35,009 nt of DNA from Streptacidiphilus melanogenes (lineage in GTDB: Bacteria > Actinomycetota > Actinomycetes > Streptomycetales > Streptomycetaceae). The notes beneath the pieces were generated by a model that saw only the letters and a program-made list of their open reading frames with translations, searched no databases and was not told the origin of the DNA. The stretch covers positions 1-35,009 of the forward strand of contig NZ_BBPP01000061.1 of assembly GCF_000787835.1 (NCBI RefSeq), written 5' to 3'. A program made the position numbers and the translations under genes. Within the stretch, counting starts at the first letter, position 1. Each line of letters begins with the position of its first letter. This document shows positions 34,916 through 35,009 of this stretch, one piece after another.

Positions 34916-35009
34916 GGTCTCAGATCCGAAACGTGACCTGGGGCACACCGGGCGAGACTTCTGCCACAACCCACCGGTAACGCAGTAGAGCCCCCCTGGT
35001 ACAAGGCCA
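34916..35009 (-). promoter_or_regulatory. upstream region of mtrA
   Basis: The window ends 94 bases before the mtrA start. On the minus strand it contains GTTACC (reverse GGTAAC, about 34976-34981) and GTCACG (about 34933-34938). These resemble half-sites of the GTWAC-type repeats bound by MtrA, so self-regulation is possible. No clear -35/-10 pair is visible. Confidence 0.25.

Overview
The window looks like a chromosomal segment from a high-GC actinomycete of the family Streptomycetaceae (Streptomyces, Kitasatospora or Streptacidiphilus). Coding sequence is almost entirely G/C at third codon positions. The right half carries mtrA-mtrB-lpqB-comF-hpf and secA, a neighbourhood I know to be conserved across actinobacteria. 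The very large NAD-glutamate dehydrogenase and the actinobacterial-type PruA fit the same group. I saw no transposase, tRNA, rRNA, CRISPR array or phage gene.

Layout. (1) 1-1275: the 3' end of an FtsK/SpoIIIE (EccC-like) ATPase gene, followed by a bidirectional terminator. (2) 1525-7945, all on the minus strand: two stacked ABC importers. Transcription starts with a carbohydrate (AglEFG-type) system of binding protein and two permeases that has no ATPase of its own. It is followed by a nitrate/sulfonate/taurine-type ATPase-permease-binding protein set. The first has a recognisable promoter and a palindromic operator, and an 18-bp inverted repeat separates its binding-protein gene from the permeases. 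The second starts with a perfect 13-bp hairpin that buries the ribosome binding site of its ATPase gene. (3) 8188-16187, minus: NAD-glutamate dehydrogenase, then pruA (P5C dehydrogenase), a HAD hydrolase and a DUF6912-type protein. PruA and GDH together would take P5C to glutamate to 2-oxoglutarate. No proline dehydrogenase is beside them. (4) 16410-19605: an Rv3235-like small protein converging on secA, with a perfect bidirectional terminator between them.

(5) 19811-26189, minus: the most interesting part. The order of transcription is a secreted CE18/Agd3-like polysaccharide deacetylase, a PelF-like GT4 glycosyltransferase, a polytopic membrane protein in the PelG position, and a lipoprotein GH114 (endo-alpha-1,4-polygalactosaminidase) hydrolase. 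This is the enzyme set of the Pel and fungal galactosaminogalactan (GAG) pathways, so the locus probably makes, exports, deacetylates and trims a cationic alpha-1,4-GalNAc-type exopolysaccharide. It lies between secA and genes that normally sit close to it.

(6) 26446-34915: a YcaQ/AlkX-like DNA glycosylase (plus strand, probably leaderless), an orphan NarL-type response regulator, long-form HPF, ComF, and the mtrA-mtrB-lpqB operon for cell-wall and osmotic signalling.

Starts were chosen from visible ribosome binding sites, overlaps and family knowledge. All functional calls rest on motif reading without database searches.
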